DNA of 47,766 bases. Origin: Treponema sp. GTDB taxonomy: Bacteria; Spirochaetota; Spirochaetia; Treponematales; Treponemataceae. The position numbers and the translations under genes are program-made. Below the pieces are notes generated by a model. The model saw nothing but the letters and a program-made list of their open reading frames with translations. It ran no database searches and was not told the origin of the DNA. The DNA is taken from positions 1 to 47,766 of the forward strand of contig JAILCM010000146.1 of NCBI GenBank assembly GCA_024680155.1, written 5' to 3'. Below are positions 39,254 through 47,766 of this stretch, in pieces; position 1 is the stretch's first letter, and each line of letters starts with the position of its first letter.

Positions 39254-40288
39254 ATGGTAAATTATATAAAGTACAAACAAATTATTCCTATTTGTTTTGC
39301 GACTGATGATAACTATATTCCCTTCTTGGCTGTTGCGATTGCATCTCTTCTTGAAAATGCTAATAAGAAAAATTTTTACAAAATTTACGTACTTACAACT
39401 CAACTTAAACAAGAAAATATAGAACGTATTTTAAAATTAAGAACGCCAAATTCTAAGATTGAATTTATTTCTCTTGCAAAAGAACTTGATAAAGTGCAAG
39501 GTTTATTCCATCTGCGCGATTATTATTCTAAAGAATCATACTATAGAATATTTATTCCAAACGTATTCCCGGAATATTCAAAAGTTCTTTATCTTGATTG
39601 CGACATTACAGTTACCGGCGACATTAGCAAACTTTATAACACAGAAATTCACGGCTATTATGTTGGAGCTGTAGTTGAAGAAGTTATGCTTTCTTATGAT
39701 AACTTTGGTAATTATGTAGAAAAAGTTTGCGGAATTAACAAAAACAATTATTTTAATTCCGGCGTTCTTTTAATAAACTGCCATCGCTGGCGTAAAAAGT
39801 CTATTGCAGAACGATTTGTAGCTCTTTTGAGTATTTACAAATTCCGACTTGTTCAGGATGAAGATTATCTTAATGTTTTGTGTAAAGATAATGTAAGAAT
39901 GCTTCCTCTTGGATGGAACAAAACTGCTTACAAAAATCCAGCTTTTAATGATTCAGATTTAAGCTTAATTCACTGGAAAATAAACTGGCGTCCTTGGAAA
40001 TATAAAGATGTTCTTTACGAGGAATATTTCTGGAAATATGCAAAAATGACAGATTTCTATGATGACCTTATAAAAATGCGCGATACCAGAACAGATGAAC
40101 AGAAACAGCAGGATTCAAAAATGTTCGACAATCTTCTGGTAATGGCACAGGAAGACATTGATAATCCAAATAATTACTTGAAGACTATTGGAAAACAGGC
40201 AATTCCTCAAAAATTACTGAATTCTCTTGTTACGTTTATTAAATTCAGAAGAATTATTAACCTTAAAATCTTCAGGCACAAATTATGA
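39254..40288 (+). CDS. Glycosyltransferase family 8 protein
   Basis: IPICFATDDNYIPFLAVAIASLLENA, KVLYLDCDITVTGDISKLYNTEI (DxD), NYFNSGVLLINCHRWR, QDEDYLNVLCKDNVRMLPLGWN. Confidence 0.93.
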   Translation: MVNYIKYKQIIPICFATDDNYIPFLAVAIASLLENANKKNFYKIYVLTTQLKQENIERILKLRTPNSKIEFISLAKELDKVQGLFHLRDYYSKESYYRIFIPNVFPEYSKVLYLDCDITVTGDISKLYNTEIHGYYVGAVVEEVMLSYDNFGNYVEKVCGINKNNYFNSGVLLINCHRWRKKSIAERFVALLSIYKFRLVQDEDYLNVLCKDNVRMLPLGWNKTAYKNPAFNDSDLSLIHWKINWRPWKYKDVLYEEYFWKYAKMTDFYDDLIKMRDTRTDEQKQQDSKMFDNLLVMAQEDIDNPNNYLKTIGKQAIPQKLLNSLVTFIKFRRIINLKIFRHKL

Positions 40289-41145
40289 TAGAAAAAGACA
40301 AAGGCAGACTTAAGGTTCTTGAACGAATTGAAGAAAACGAAAAAAACGGCTGGTTCTCTAAAACTGTAGAAGATGACCCGCCGACAATTCCGTTAACTCC
40401 AGACAAAGTAGATTATCTTAACAAAAAGCTTTTTAATAAAATTGCAACTTTTTTTGTAAATAAAACTGCAAAACGCTTTATAAACAATCTTGTCAAAACA
40501 GGAAAAATGCGCATTAAAGGAATTTACGGCCTTGAAAATTATGAAGCAATTCATAATTCAGGTGCGATTTTAACATGCAATCATTTTAATCCTTTTGATA
40601 ATTTTGCAATTCATTATGCTCTTTTTAAGTATATGTATAATCGCAGTGGAAAAGTTTTGTATAAAGTAATCCGCGAAGGTAATTTTACAAATTTTCCTGG
40701 CTTATATGGATTTTTCTTCCGTCACTGTAACACGCTTCCTTTAAGTTCCAATTTTTCTACAATGAAAAAATTTATGGATGCAGTAAAAACACTTCTTGCC
40801 CGTGGTGAAAAGATTTTAATTTATCCGGAACAGGAAATGTGGTGGAATTATAGAAAACCGCGTCCAACAGAAAAAGGTGCTTATAGATTTGCCGCTTCAA
40901 GTAATGTTCCTTTGCTTCCAATTTTAATTACAATGCAGGATACCGACGAAATTGGTGAAGATGGATTTGCAATTCAAGAATATTCAGTTCATTTTTTAAA
41001 ACCGATTATGCCAGATCCAAATAAAAACGCAAAACAAAACATGGATTATTTAAGGCTGAAAAATTATGAAGAATGGAAAGAAAAATACGAAGAAGTATAT
41101 GGAATTCCACTTACCTATTCTTGCGGGCCTGTAAGTTTTGATTAA
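40285..41145 (+). CDS. PlsC-like lysophospholipid/1-acylglycerol-3-phosphate acyltransferase family protein
   Basis: ATGA overlap with GT8 gene; HX4D motif in CNHFNPFDNF; LIYPEQEMWWNYRKPRPTEKGAYRFA; VPLLPILITM. Confidence 0.85.
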   Translation: MIEKDKGRLKVLERIEENEKNGWFSKTVEDDPPTIPLTPDKVDYLNKKLFNKIATFFVNKTAKRFINNLVKTGKMRIKGIYGLENYEAIHNSGAILTCNHFNPFDNFAIHYALFKYMYNRSGKVLYKVIREGNFTNFPGLYGFFFRHCNTLPLSSNFSTMKKFMDAVKTLLARGEKILIYPEQEMWWNYRKPRPTEKGAYRFAASSNVPLLPILITMQDTDEIGEDGFAIQEYSVHFLKPIMPDPNKNAKQNMDYLRLKNYEEWKEKYEEVYGIPLTYSCGPVSFD

Positions 41146-41165
41146 TTTTTACTCAGGAGGAAAAA

Positions 41166-41798
41166 ATGGTTCTTTACATTCTTACTATTGTACTGGCAAT
41201 GGTCGGAATCTTTTTGTATAACTTTTTTGTAAATCCGGCTGATTACAGTCTTACCAAAAATATAATTTTTACAATTTTGCAGCCAATAATTATGATTGCG
41301 TGGGATGGACTTTGGGCTTTTATTGTTCATTGGATTTTGCCTGGAAAATGGTTTTCTGCTGATTCAAAATTTGTTGACGTTGGTAAAAAAGAATGCCGCT
41401 TTTATGAATTTTTAGGAATCAAGCATTGGAAGGACCACGTTCTTGAACTTGGATTTTTGGGCGGATTCAGTAAGAAAAAAGTTTCTAATCCAAATGACCC
41501 GGAATATATTAAGCTTTTTATTCAGGAATGTAACGTCGGCTCAACCGTTCATCTTGTAAATTTAATTTTTGCCTTCCCTATTCTTTTTTGTTTTCCGCAT
41601 AATTTTTCTATTTATTTTGTATTGCCGGCCGCTTGTGTAAATGCATTTTTGAGCCTTTTACCAATAATGGTTTTGCGTTATAACATTCCACGGTTAAGAA
41701 GACTTTATGCAGTTCTTATAAAAAAAGCTAACAGGCAGGCTAATCTTCAGAATCAGATAAATCCGACAAATCAGAAGACTTCCCAAACTGACTCTTAA
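41166..41798 (+). CDS. Membrane protein resembling the glycosyl-4,4'-diaponeurosporenoate acyltransferase (CrtO-type) family
   Basis: SD GGAGG; RFYEFLGIKHWKDHVLELG, HLVNLIFAFPILFCF, YNIPRLRRLYAVL; family call from motif memory only. Confidence 0.6.
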   Translation: MVLYILTIVLAMVGIFLYNFFVNPADYSLTKNIIFTILQPIIMIAWDGLWAFIVHWILPGKWFSADSKFVDVGKKECRFYEFLGIKHWKDHVLELGFLGGFSKKKVSNPNDPEYIKLFIQECNVGSTVHLVNLIFAFPILFCFPHNFSIYFVLPAACVNAFLSLLPIMVLRYNIPRLRRLYAVLIKKANRQANLQNQINPTNQKTSQTDS

Positions 41799-43320
41799 AT
41801 TCTTTTGGAGTAATTCCAGTGTGGCGTTTGAACTTCATAAAAAAGTAATCCGCATTGGAATAACCGACAAGTTTTGAAATTTGATAAATTTTTAAGTCAG
41901 TGTGAATAAGTTTATCTTTTGCATCTTCAATTCTAAGATTATCAAGAAAATTATTAAACTGAACGCCGGTATATCTTTTGAATTTTTTTCCAAGATACGC
42001 GCTGTTACAATTAAACAAATCACCAAGAACTTCGAGCTTTAAATCCTGTGTGTAATTATTTTTTATATAAGCAATAACTTTTACAATTACAGAATCTGCA
42101 GTATTAAAATTAAAACTTTCAACAGAATCAATTATAATTGAACGGAAATAAGAAAAACATGATTCAAAACTCTTTTTTTCAAGAATATTCGGAACTACAT
42201 CATCAATTTTGCCAGATTCAAATTCGCGTTCAGGATATTTTGAACAGAGAGTTCTGTGCAATTCCAGAATTGCGTTTATCATTATTTTTTTTGTATTATC
42301 AGCGTTATCAGAATAATAGAAGAAATATTCACGAAGTTCCAAAAGCAATTTATTCAGCTGCTCTTTGTCGTAAGTTTCTATGTAAAAAATGATTTTTTTA
42401 ATGCAATCTTCAAGATTAAATGAAATTTCGCGACATTTTAACGAAGAGATATGCTCCATTGTAATAAAAGGTTCGGAACTAAAATAAAAAAGATATTTTT
42501 TTAGACTTTCAGCCTGATTATAAGATTCCAAAAAACCTTGAATTCCTTTTTCCATACCACCGCAGCAAACAAAACTTTGACCTGGAATTTTTAAGAAAAC
42601 ACGGCGCAAACAATTGTAAACCGCTTCCTGATTTGAAGTTTTTACAATAATAATATAATCGTGGTCAACCTGCAAAATTATGTGATTAAAAAAATCAAAC
42701 GACGAACTAAGAATATTTTTTAAAGAATGAACAGCCTCTTTTCTTTCTATAAAATCCTGGCAGGCAATTATACAAACGTAAGAACTCGATTCATAATCAG
42801 AAAGAATGCGTAAATCTTTACATTCGGGAGGAACTTCTGAATTTTGAGTTCGGATTGCATCTATAAAAAATTCACGTTCTTTTAAGGTGTCGGCATTGCG
42901 TAATTGAACAAGCATATCACGGTGTTTTTTTGTATCTTCGTAAACACTAAGTACAATTTTCTGAAGTTCATCTTCGTCAACAGGTTTTAAAAGATACGCT
43001 TTTGCTCCAAGATTAACTGCTTCTTTTGCAAATTCAAATTCCGAAAATCCCGAAAGAATAATAAAAGCCGGTCGTTCAAGAGCTTTAGAATCGCAGAATT
43101 CGTTTATTTGTTTTATAACCTCAATTCCTGTCATCCCAGGCATTTTTATATCAAGAAGAACAATATCAGGACGCAAATCTATTATCTGACTTACAGTATC
43201 TTTTCCATTTGAAGCTTCGCCACAAATTTTATACCCACAACTTTCCCAATTTATAATTTGTTTTAAACCAGAGCGAATATTTTCTTCATCATCAGCAATC
43301 AAAAGTTTAAGATAATCCAT
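41740..43320 (-). CDS. AraC-family response regulator (YesN-like)
   Basis: Receiver (LLIADDEENIRSGLKQIINWESCGYKICGEASNGKD, DIVLLDIKMPGMTGIEVI, KAYLLKPVDEDELQ) and AraC HTH (LEVLGDLFNCNSAYLGKKFKRYTGVQFNNFLDNLRIEDAK...ISKLVGYSNADYFFMKFKRHTGITPKEF). Confidence 0.94.
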   Translation of the reverse strand: MDYLKLLIADDEENIRSGLKQIINWESCGYKICGEASNGKDTVSQIIDLRPDIVLLDIKMPGMTGIEVIKQINEFCDSKALERPAFIILSGFSEFEFAKEAVNLGAKAYLLKPVDEDELQKIVLSVYEDTKKHRDMLVQLRNADTLKEREFFIDAIRTQNSEVPPECKDLRILSDYESSSYVCIIACQDFIERKEAVHSLKNILSSSFDFFNHIILQVDHDYIIIVKTSNQEAVYNCLRRVFLKIPGQSFVCCGGMEKGIQGFLESYNQAESLKKYLFYFSSEPFITMEHISSLKCREISFNLEDCIKKIIFYIETYDKEQLNKLLLELREYFFYYSDNADNTKKIMINAILELHRTLCSKYPEREFESGKIDDVVPNILEKKSFESCFSYFRSIIIDSVESFNFNTADSVIVKVIAYIKNNYTQDLKLEVLGDLFNCNSAYLGKKFKRYTGVQFNNFLDNLRIEDAKDKLIHTDLKIYQISKLVGYSNADYFFMKFKRHTGITPKEFKSQFGKSSDLSDLSDSED

Positions 43321-43332
43321 TTGCTGCCTCCC

Positions 43333-44034
43333 TTATTTAGTTTCCTCTATTTGGTTTTCGCGGAAATTGCGGATTCTTAAGGTTACGCTTGTGCCTTCTC
43401 CAGGTTCGCTTTGAATTGTAATTCCGTATTGTTCGCCGTAAAAAAGTTTGATTCGTGAATTAACGTTTGCCATGCCGATTGAGGTGGTTGTTATATTTGT
43501 GGCGTTCATCTTTTCTGTAAGCGCTTTGATTTGCTCTTCGTCCATTCCGCAGCCGTTATCTTTTACTGTAATAAGAATGTCGTCGCGATTTTTTGAATCC
43601 TGTGTAATCAAAATGTAAATAAATCCACCCGAAACCTTGTTTTCAAGTCCGTGCAAAAACGAATTTTCAACTATCGGCTGAATTAAAAGCGGCAAAATCA
43701 TGATATTTTGAATATCGCAGGTAGTGGCAATATCATAAGAAACCCGGTCACCAAAACGGAAATGCTGGATGTTAAGATAATTTTGAATTGCTTCAAGTTC
43801 TTTTATTAGCGGAACCGGCTTACCTTCCACCGAAAGATTGTACCGCAAAAGTGAAGCAAGAATACGCAGCATTGTAGCAACTTCTTTATCGCCCGAACCA
43901 AGTGCTTTCATACGGATAGTTTCCAGCGTATTAAAAAGAAAATGCGGATTAATCTGCGAAGAAAGCATTTTGTACCGCATCTCAAGCTGAATAGAGTCAA
44001 TTTGATGTTTTAAGTCTGATAACGATTCGGACAT
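43333..44034 (-). CDS. Soluble YesM-like histidine kinase (His_kinase + HATPase), no transmembrane sensor
   Basis: QINPHFLFNTLETIRM, ILPLLIQPIVENSFLHGLENK, VKDNGCGMDEEQI, GMANVNSRIKLFYGEQYGI; ORF track start 44070, likely start ATG 44034. Confidence 0.88.
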   Translation of the reverse strand: MSESLSDLKHQIDSIQLEMRYKMLSSQINPHFLFNTLETIRMKALGSGDKEVATMLRILASLLRYNLSVEGKPVPLIKELEAIQNYLNIQHFRFGDRVSYDIATTCDIQNIMILPLLIQPIVENSFLHGLENKVSGGFIYILITQDSKNRDDILITVKDNGCGMDEEQIKALTEKMNATNITTTSIGMANVNSRIKLFYGEQYGITIQSEPGEGTSVTLRIRNFRENQIEETK

Positions 44035-44134
44035 AAAATTAATTTTAGCACAGAAGCACGGATTTGTCATTTAGAACTTACTTGAACATACCAGCATGCA
44101 TATTTACAAAGGTGTGGGCCTACCAGCGGATTTT

Positions 44135-45154
44135 CTAGTAGTGAATTTTCTGACGTGCGCGGACTTTTTGGATTAGTTCATTGTCTTTTTCTAGCATGTT
44201 GATTATATCCCAGTGCCAGTCTAAATCTTTAGGCGGAAATAACGGCGGGCTCGGTGGCTTTCTGCGGGAATTTGCTTCTTTTATAATTGTAATTAAATCT
44301 TCAAAAGTTGATTTGTCGGCAAGGCGAACAAGATAAGGCTCTTTATCGCGGGCAAGAAGAGTTTTATCAGAATTAAAAACGTAATCTTCGGGGTGGAACT
44401 CAAACGAAGGCTGCATATTTCGGATGTAGGTGCGGCGGCCTTTTGTACAGGAATAAACGTTTCCAGCGCTAAATAGATGTTTGTCTACATAAAAAGAATC
44501 ATCATCATATTCTGCAAGAACTTTGTCGTCGGTAAAATCCATGCCGCTTTTCCAGTAACGGATGTCGTAAAGTTTATTATCCTGAATATAAAAGCCCGGA
44601 ATATTTTCTTTTTCAACCTGCGAAGCAACTTTTATGCCCTCGGAAGCAACATTTCCACGCCAAAAGCCATTGTAAGGATTCTGGTCAACTACACCACTCG
44701 CTGTATATGCAACTGCATCATCATTTTGCGGATATTCAGGCAAATCTTTTACAAGAAAATCAAGATACATTTTTCCGTCAATCACGCAGACTGGAACAAG
44801 ATTTTTTTCGTGCTTTGAATAATTTAAGTTCAGCTCCCAAACATCAGAAACTTTTGCCTTAGAAATTTCGGAAAAAGAAAAAGTGATATTTTCGGCTGTT
44901 CGCGGAGTGGGAATATTTCTGTGTCGGGTGAATTCCTGCGATTTTTCAGGGCTTTCTGCGGCGCGGTCGTAAAACCATCCGTAATATTCTTTTAAAATAA
45001 TTACAATTTTTGGATTTTCATCGCCTTCTTTCTGTTCAAAAAAAACAAAACGGTCTTTACCTTCCCAAATACCCGCAAGTTCATCAGGAAGATCTAGCGC
45101 AAAAAGAGCGGAAATATAGAAAAAAGTCGAAATCAAGAGAAAAAGCTTTTTCAT
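44135..45154 (-). CDS. Hypothetical secreted protein
   Basis: Signal peptide MKKLFLLISTFFYISALFALD; no family recognised. GTG at 45157 is an alternative start. Confidence 0.7.
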   Translation of the reverse strand: MKKLFLLISTFFYISALFALDLPDELAGIWEGKDRFVFFEQKEGDENPKIVIILKEYYGWFYDRAAESPEKSQEFTRHRNIPTPRTAENITFSFSEISKAKVSDVWELNLNYSKHEKNLVPVCVIDGKMYLDFLVKDLPEYPQNDDAVAYTASGVVDQNPYNGFWRGNVASEGIKVASQVEKENIPGFYIQDNKLYDIRYWKSGMDFTDDKVLAEYDDDSFYVDKHLFSAGNVYSCTKGRRTYIRNMQPSFEFHPEDYVFNSDKTLLARDKEPYLVRLADKSTFEDLITIIKEANSRRKPPSPPLFPPKDLDWHWDIINMLEKDNELIQKVRARQKIHY

Positions 45155-45160
45155 CACTTT

Positions 45161-45210
45161 ATTATCGGAAGAAAAAGATTATTGCAACATCGCCTTTTTC
45201 AGTTTATATT
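45161..45210. promoter_or_regulatory. Divergent promoter region: thiI (TTGCAA - 17 nt - TATATT) and the secreted-protein gene (GATAAT on the minus strand), around a shared palindromic TTGCAA
   Basis: TTGCAA 45182-45187, TATATT 45205-45210, ATG 45217; minus-strand GATAAT = ATTATC at 45161-45166, 6 nt from ATG 45154. Confidence 0.55.
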
Positions 45211-45216
45211 TACGTT

Positions 45217-46407
45217 ATGACTTATTTGGCTAAAATTGGTGAGCTTACATTGAAGGGCTCAAACTTACAGGAATTTGAAAATCTTTTAAAACACAATGCT
45301 GCACAATGTCTGGAAGGACTTAACTGCAAGGTTACGCTTCGTGCCGGACGATTGTATATTGATTGCGAAGAAAAAGCTGCAGAAAAAGTTGAGTTTACGT
45401 TAAATCATCTTATTGGAATTACGGGCTGGGCTAAGGTTACTGTTTGCGAAAAAACAATTGAAGATATCAATAAAGCAGTTTTTGATGTTGCAAAAAAAGA
45501 AGCTGATAAGGGCGCAAAAACTTTTAAGGTAGATGCCCGTCGTGCTGATAAAAGTTTTCCGCTTAATTCTTACGAAATTTGTTGTGAAGCAGCCGGTGAT
45601 GTTGAAAGCATTATGAAAGTTGATGTTCACAAACCTGATACAATTATTTATGTTGAAGTTCGCGAAAAATGTTTTGTTTATGCCGAAACAAATGTTGGCT
45701 GCCGCGGACTTCCTGTTGGATGCAGTGGAAAAGGACTTTTACTTTTAAGCGGCGGACTTGATTCTCCTGTTGCAGGTTACAGAATGCTCCGTCGTGGAAT
45801 GAAAATTGAATGCTGTTATTTCCATTCTTACCCTTACACTTCCGAAGAAGCTAAGCAGAAAGTTGTGACTTTGGCACAAAAACTTGCCTATTACGGAATA
45901 AAAACTTATTTGAACGTAATTCCTTTTACCGAAGTTCAGATGAAAATTAAGCAGAAGGCTCCTGAATCGTGGGCTACATTGATGCTCCGAGTCTGCATGA
46001 TGAAGGTTGCAAATATTCTTGCAAAACGCTGTAACGCAAAGTGCATTATTACTGGTGAAAGCGTTGGCCAGGTTGCAAGCCAGACTATTGAAAACATGAC
46101 AGTTACTGAACATTTTGCAGAATTCCCAATGATGCGTCCACTTTGCGGGTTGGATAAGGAAGAAATTATTAAGACGTCTGAATTTATAGACACTTATGAA
46201 ACTTCAATTTTGCCTTACGAAGACTGCTGTGTACTTTTTAGCCCACGCCACCCGGTTTTGCGCGGAACAATTGAAGAAGCCGAAAAGATTTACGCCGAAC
46301 TTGAAGTTGATGACCTTATTAAAAAAGCCTACGACGAACGGGAAATTGTAAAATTGACTTTTGCTGATGAACCTGTGTGGAAATGCCAACAATCGAAAAT
46401 CCGTTAA
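45217..46407 (+). CDS. thiI: tRNA 4-thiouridine synthase ThiI
   Basis: MTYLAKIGELTLKGSNLQEFENLL; THUMP domain; PP-loop LLLLSGGLDSPVAGYRMLRRG; CIITGESVGQVASQTIENM. Ends without a rhodanese domain. Start set at ATG 45217 (the ORF track starts at 45010, antisense to the neighbouring gene). Confidence 0.94.
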   Translation: MTYLAKIGELTLKGSNLQEFENLLKHNAAQCLEGLNCKVTLRAGRLYIDCEEKAAEKVEFTLNHLIGITGWAKVTVCEKTIEDINKAVFDVAKKEADKGAKTFKVDARRADKSFPLNSYEICCEAAGDVESIMKVDVHKPDTIIYVEVREKCFVYAETNVGCRGLPVGCSGKGLLLLSGGLDSPVAGYRMLRRGMKIECCYFHSYPYTSEEAKQKVVTLAQKLAYYGIKTYLNVIPFTEVQMKIKQKAPESWATLMLRVCMMKVANILAKRCNAKCIITGESVGQVASQTIENMTVTEHFAEFPMMRPLCGLDKEEIIKTSEFIDTYETSILPYEDCCVLFSPRHPVLRGTIEEAEKIYAELEVDDLIKKAYDEREIVKLTFADEPVWKCQQSKIR

Positions 46408-46483
46408 AAAACAAGCCGAAAGGGTTGTTTTAGGATTATCGATAAAACGGCACAGAGGAAAACTGTGTTTTCCGAGGAAACTG

Positions 46484-47314
46484 ATGAAAAAGGAAGAAAA
46501 AGAACTGATATATAATCTTCTCAAAACTGCTGAAGCCTATGAAACAGGCTATTCTTCGAAGGCGTTTGCGGTGGCACCAGAATTTACGGATGATGTGGAA
46601 GCGGTTGCCGAAAACACGGCGGAAGAAACAACTACAAATAGAGCATCGGTACAGGGGGCGGACACAGACGCAATGGAAGTTGTAACTCAAACGGGCGCTT
46701 CAGGCTCAACCACAACAAATCCACTTTCCCCATCAGACGACGCTCTTCCAAAAGCTGGACTCAGTCTCGAAGAACTTACCGCAAAAATCATGCGTTGTAC
46801 AAGATGTCAGCTGGCACGTACAAGAAACAACGTTGTGCCTGGAATCGGTGTAAAAAATCCAGAAGTTATGGTTATTGGCGAAGGACCTGGCTACGACGAG
46901 GATATGAAGGGAGAACCTTTTGTTGGAAAAGCAGGCGTTCTTCTTGATAAAATGCTCAACGCAATCAATCTTGACCGTCACACAAACTGCTACATTGCAA
47001 ATATTGTAAAATGCCGTCCGCCGCAGAACCGCGATCCATTCCCGGAAGAACAGGCTGCCTGTATTTCATTTTTGGAAGCACAGATTCATATTTTAAAACC
47101 AAAGATGATTTTGTGTATGGGCCGAATTTCTGGCCAAAAGTTGCTTAATTCACAGGCTCCGATGGCTCAACTTCACGGAAAAGTTTTTGAATACAACGGA
47201 ATTCCGCTCATGGTAACTTATCATCCAAGTGCTCTGCTCCGTAATGAAGAATTAAAACGTCCTGCCTGGGAAGATTTAAAGGCCTTCCGCAGAAAGCTCG
47301 ACGAACTTAAATAA
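46484..47314 (+). CDS. Type-4 (Fe-S) uracil-DNA glycosylase family protein
   Basis: CTRCQLARTRNNVVPGIGVKNPEVMVIGEGPGYDEDMKGEPFVGKAGVLLDKML, YIANIVKCRPPQNRDP, MVTYHPSALLRN; ATG 46484 preceded by SD GAGGA. Confidence 0.92.
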   Translation: MKKEEKELIYNLLKTAEAYETGYSSKAFAVAPEFTDDVEAVAENTAEETTTNRASVQGADTDAMEVVTQTGASGSTTTNPLSPSDDALPKAGLSLEELTAKIMRCTRCQLARTRNNVVPGIGVKNPEVMVIGEGPGYDEDMKGEPFVGKAGVLLDKMLNAINLDRHTNCYIANIVKCRPPQNRDPFPEEQAACISFLEAQIHILKPKMILCMGRISGQKLLNSQAPMAQLHGKVFEYNGIPLMVTYHPSALLRNEELKRPAWEDLKAFRRKLDELK

Positions 47315-47350
47315 AATCGAACAAACAAAATATAAATACAAAAGGCAAAA

Positions 47351-47766
47351 ATGTATCTTGAAGTGCTTTTAAACCTTCCTGTTAATCAGGGATTCACCTA
47401 TTCCTATATTCCGCCTCAAAACGAAAAACCGGAGCTTGTTCCGCAAATCGGTAAACGCGCTGAAATCATGTTCGGGAATAAAAAGACGGAAGGTTTTATT
47501 ATAAGCATGGGAGAAACGCTGCCTGCCGACTGCCCGGTACCTCTTGAAAAAATCCGCCCGATAAAACGAATAATCGACAAAGAACCGCTTTTTTCGGAAG
47601 AATTAATTAGTCTTGCAAAATGGGTTTCGCACTATTATCTTTGCACGCTTGGGGAAGCTGTATTTTCGATGATTCCTTCGGGACGGCGTGAAACAAGTGC
47701 TGGCGGCTTTTCTTTTGAAGAAGAAGTTGGCCAGAAACAAAAAAATGAACTTTCGGATGAACAGAA
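47351..47766 (+). CDS. priA: Primosomal protein N' (PriA), N-terminal part, truncated by window end
   Basis: MYLEVLLNLPVNQGFTYSYIPP...IGKRAEIMFGNKKTEGFIISMG...LAKWVSHYYLCTLGEAVFSMIP. Confidence 0.9.
   Translation, partial: MYLEVLLNLPVNQGFTYSYIPPQNEKPELVPQIGKRAEIMFGNKKTEGFIISMGETLPADCPVPLEKIRPIKRIIDKEPLFSEELISLAKWVSHYYLCTLGEAVFSMIPSGRRETSAGGFSFEEEVGQKQKNELSDEQ

Noticed and set aside
45010-45216. Upstream extension of thiI in the ORF track
   Set aside because: Reads antisense through the start of the neighbouring secreted-protein gene; the conserved ThiI N-terminus begins at ATG 45217.
1-47766. Search by eye for tRNA, rRNA or tmRNA genes
   Set aside because: No cloverleaf or conserved rRNA/tmRNA segments recognised in the intergenic regions, which are short and AT-rich; tRNAscan/Infernal would be decisive.

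Overview
AT-rich spirochete (Treponema-type) chromosomal window, read without database searches. From left to right: (1) the edge of an integrated element, with a truncated phage-like ORF and a tyrosine integrase; (2) a long minus-strand flagellar/motility operon, flbD-motA-motB-fliL-fliM-fliY-fliO-fliP-fliQ-fliR-flhB-flhA-flhF-flhG-unknown-whiG/fliA-fapA (about 18.04 kb down to 1.56 kb); (3) a divergent OmpR-type two-component system; (4) hemW, a signal-peptidase-I-like gene, smpB, a secreted protein, a Sua5/TsaC gene and an FtsB-like gene; (5) a plus-strand five-gene cluster: a 1016-aa acidic low-complexity protein, an unknown protein, two DUF115/Maf-like proteins and a membrane protein with a degenerate GGDEF-like domain; (6) a TPR lipoprotein, a UPRTase, a lipoprotein and ileS; (7) a GT8 / PlsC-like / CrtO-like acyltransferase trio; (8) a YesN/YesM-like two-component pair, a secreted protein, thiI, a type-4 uracil-DNA glycosylase and the start of priA. 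Most of the window is recognisable core genome. The observations most worth checking are: a signal peptidase I homologue that appears to lack both catalytic dyad residues; three or four promoters whose -10 box ends exactly 6 nt before the ATG (predicted leaderless mRNAs for smpB, the GT8 gene, thiI and possibly its divergent neighbour); the acidic-protein/DUF115 cluster; and nested inverted repeats between the integrase and the end of the flagellar operon. No tRNA, rRNA or CRISPR array was recognised.
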